Shown here piece by piece: positions 5,890-6,268 of a stretch of DNA of 6,268 nt (position 1 is the first letter of the stretch; each line of letters begins with the position of its first letter). The translations under genes were made by a program, and so were the position numbers. Under the pieces are notes generated by a model. That model saw nothing but the letters and a program-made list of their open reading frames with translations. It did no database searches and was not told where the DNA came from. Source of the stretch: Pseudomonadales bacterium (lineage in GTDB: Bacteria > Pseudomonadota > Gammaproteobacteria > Steroidobacterales > Steroidobacteraceae); assembly GCA_020442965.1 (NCBI GenBank), contig JAGRJB010000009.1:1-6268 (forward strand). The letters are read 5' to 3'.

Positions 5890-6268
5890 TTGGCGACCGC
5901 ACCGACCAGCGCACGCATTTCGGCGGCCAACAACGGCCGGTCGAACTTGCCATTGGGGTTGCGTGGCAACTCGTCGCGCCATTCGACATGAGCAGGCACC
6001 ATGTAGAGTGCCACACGTTTGCGGCACTCAGCTAACAACTTGGTGGTGTCCCGCTCGCCGCCTGGGGCGGGCGATGCGACCAGCACGATCACCTGACCGA
6101 GCGTGACATGCGGTACGCCGACCGCCACCGCGTCGCCCACGAGGCCGGTGGCGTACACCGCTTCTTCAACCTCGTTGGGACTGACTCGGTAGCCGGATGT
6201 CTTGATCATCTCGTCGCGGCGACCGACGAAGTAAAGGAAGCCCTCCTCGTCCATGCGCACGGTGTCGC
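5886..6268 (-). CDS. acyl-CoA ligase / AMP-dependent synthetase, exosortase A system-associated type, C-terminal part
   Basis: Only the last 126 or so residues are in the window; the frame is open through the right edge. The codon at 6260 is a GTG reading Val inside the sequence DTVRMDEEGFLYFVG, so it is not the gene start. The fragment is the mobile C-terminal domain of ANL adenylating enzymes: the A8 hinge region GRRDEMIKTSGYRVSPNEVE, and near the end PRNPNGKFDRPLL, the A10 motif with the catalytic lysine in GKFDR. These enzymes activate a carboxylate with ATP to an acyl-AMP and pass it to CoA or a carrier protein. The sequence resembles the exosortase A-associated ligase (TIGR03098), and its position directly before the decarboxylase supports this. 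The acyl substrate is unknown. Its TGA stop shares GTGA with the decarboxylase start, so the two form an operon reading toward lower coordinates. Confidence 0.9.
   Translation of the reverse strand, partial: DTVRMDEEGFLYFVGRRDEMIKTSGYRVSPNEVEEAVYATGLVGDAVAVGVPHVTLGQVIVLVASPAPGGERDTTKLLAECRKRVALYMVPAHVEWRDELPRNPNGKFDRPLLAAEMRALVGAVAK

Overview
The window reads as part of an extracellular polysaccharide / exosortase A (XrtA, PEP-CTERM) type locus from a GC-rich Pseudomonadota (proteobacterium), probably beta- or gammaproteobacterial. The main evidence is the right-hand pair: the C-terminal end of an AMP-forming acyl-CoA ligase, followed by a PLP-dependent decarboxylase. Both closely resemble, from memory of the families, the 'exosortase A system-associated' ligase (TIGR03098) and decarboxylase (TIGR03099). 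No exosortase, PEP-CTERM substrate, acyl carrier protein or hydrolase lies inside the window, so membership of a complete XrtA locus is an inference. The genus cannot be told from the sequence.

Layout, left to right: (1) 1-817, minus strand: an acetyltransferase of the GNAT / FemAB-like (CelD, Acetyltransf_6) type, cut by the left edge. (2) 818-1063: a divergent intergenic region with an 8-bp-arm inverted repeat and a 9-bp direct repeat. (3) 1064-1780, plus: an exported TPR protein with a good Shine-Dalgarno; its last codons contain a perfect 26-bp palindrome. (4) 1790-3055, minus: a GT4-type (GT-B fold) glycosyltransferase, convergent with the TPR gene. (5) 3056-3199: a second divergent intergenic region with two adjacent inverted repeats. 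(6) 3200-4684, plus: a polytopic O-antigen-ligase-like (Wzy_C / WaaL) membrane protein, GTG start, with a long Pro/Gly-rich C-terminal tail. (7) 4654-5889, minus: the decarboxylase, whose 3' end overlaps the ligase-like gene by 31 bp. (8) 5886-6268, minus: the acyl-CoA ligase C-terminus, cut by the right edge and joined to the decarboxylase by a GTGA stop/start overlap.

How the genes could work together (inference): the glycosyltransferase would extend a lipid-linked glycan in the cytoplasm, the O-antigen-ligase-like protein would polymerise it or transfer it to an acceptor in the periplasm, and the acetyltransferase-like protein would modify or help build the glycan or its precursors. The ligase/decarboxylase pair would make an unknown amine- or acyl-derived building block. 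The TPR protein is probably periplasmic and may act as a scaffold. Neighbouring transcription units alternate in strand (-,+,-,+,-), unlike a single long polysaccharide operon. No RNA genes, insertion sequences or CRISPR arrays were seen.
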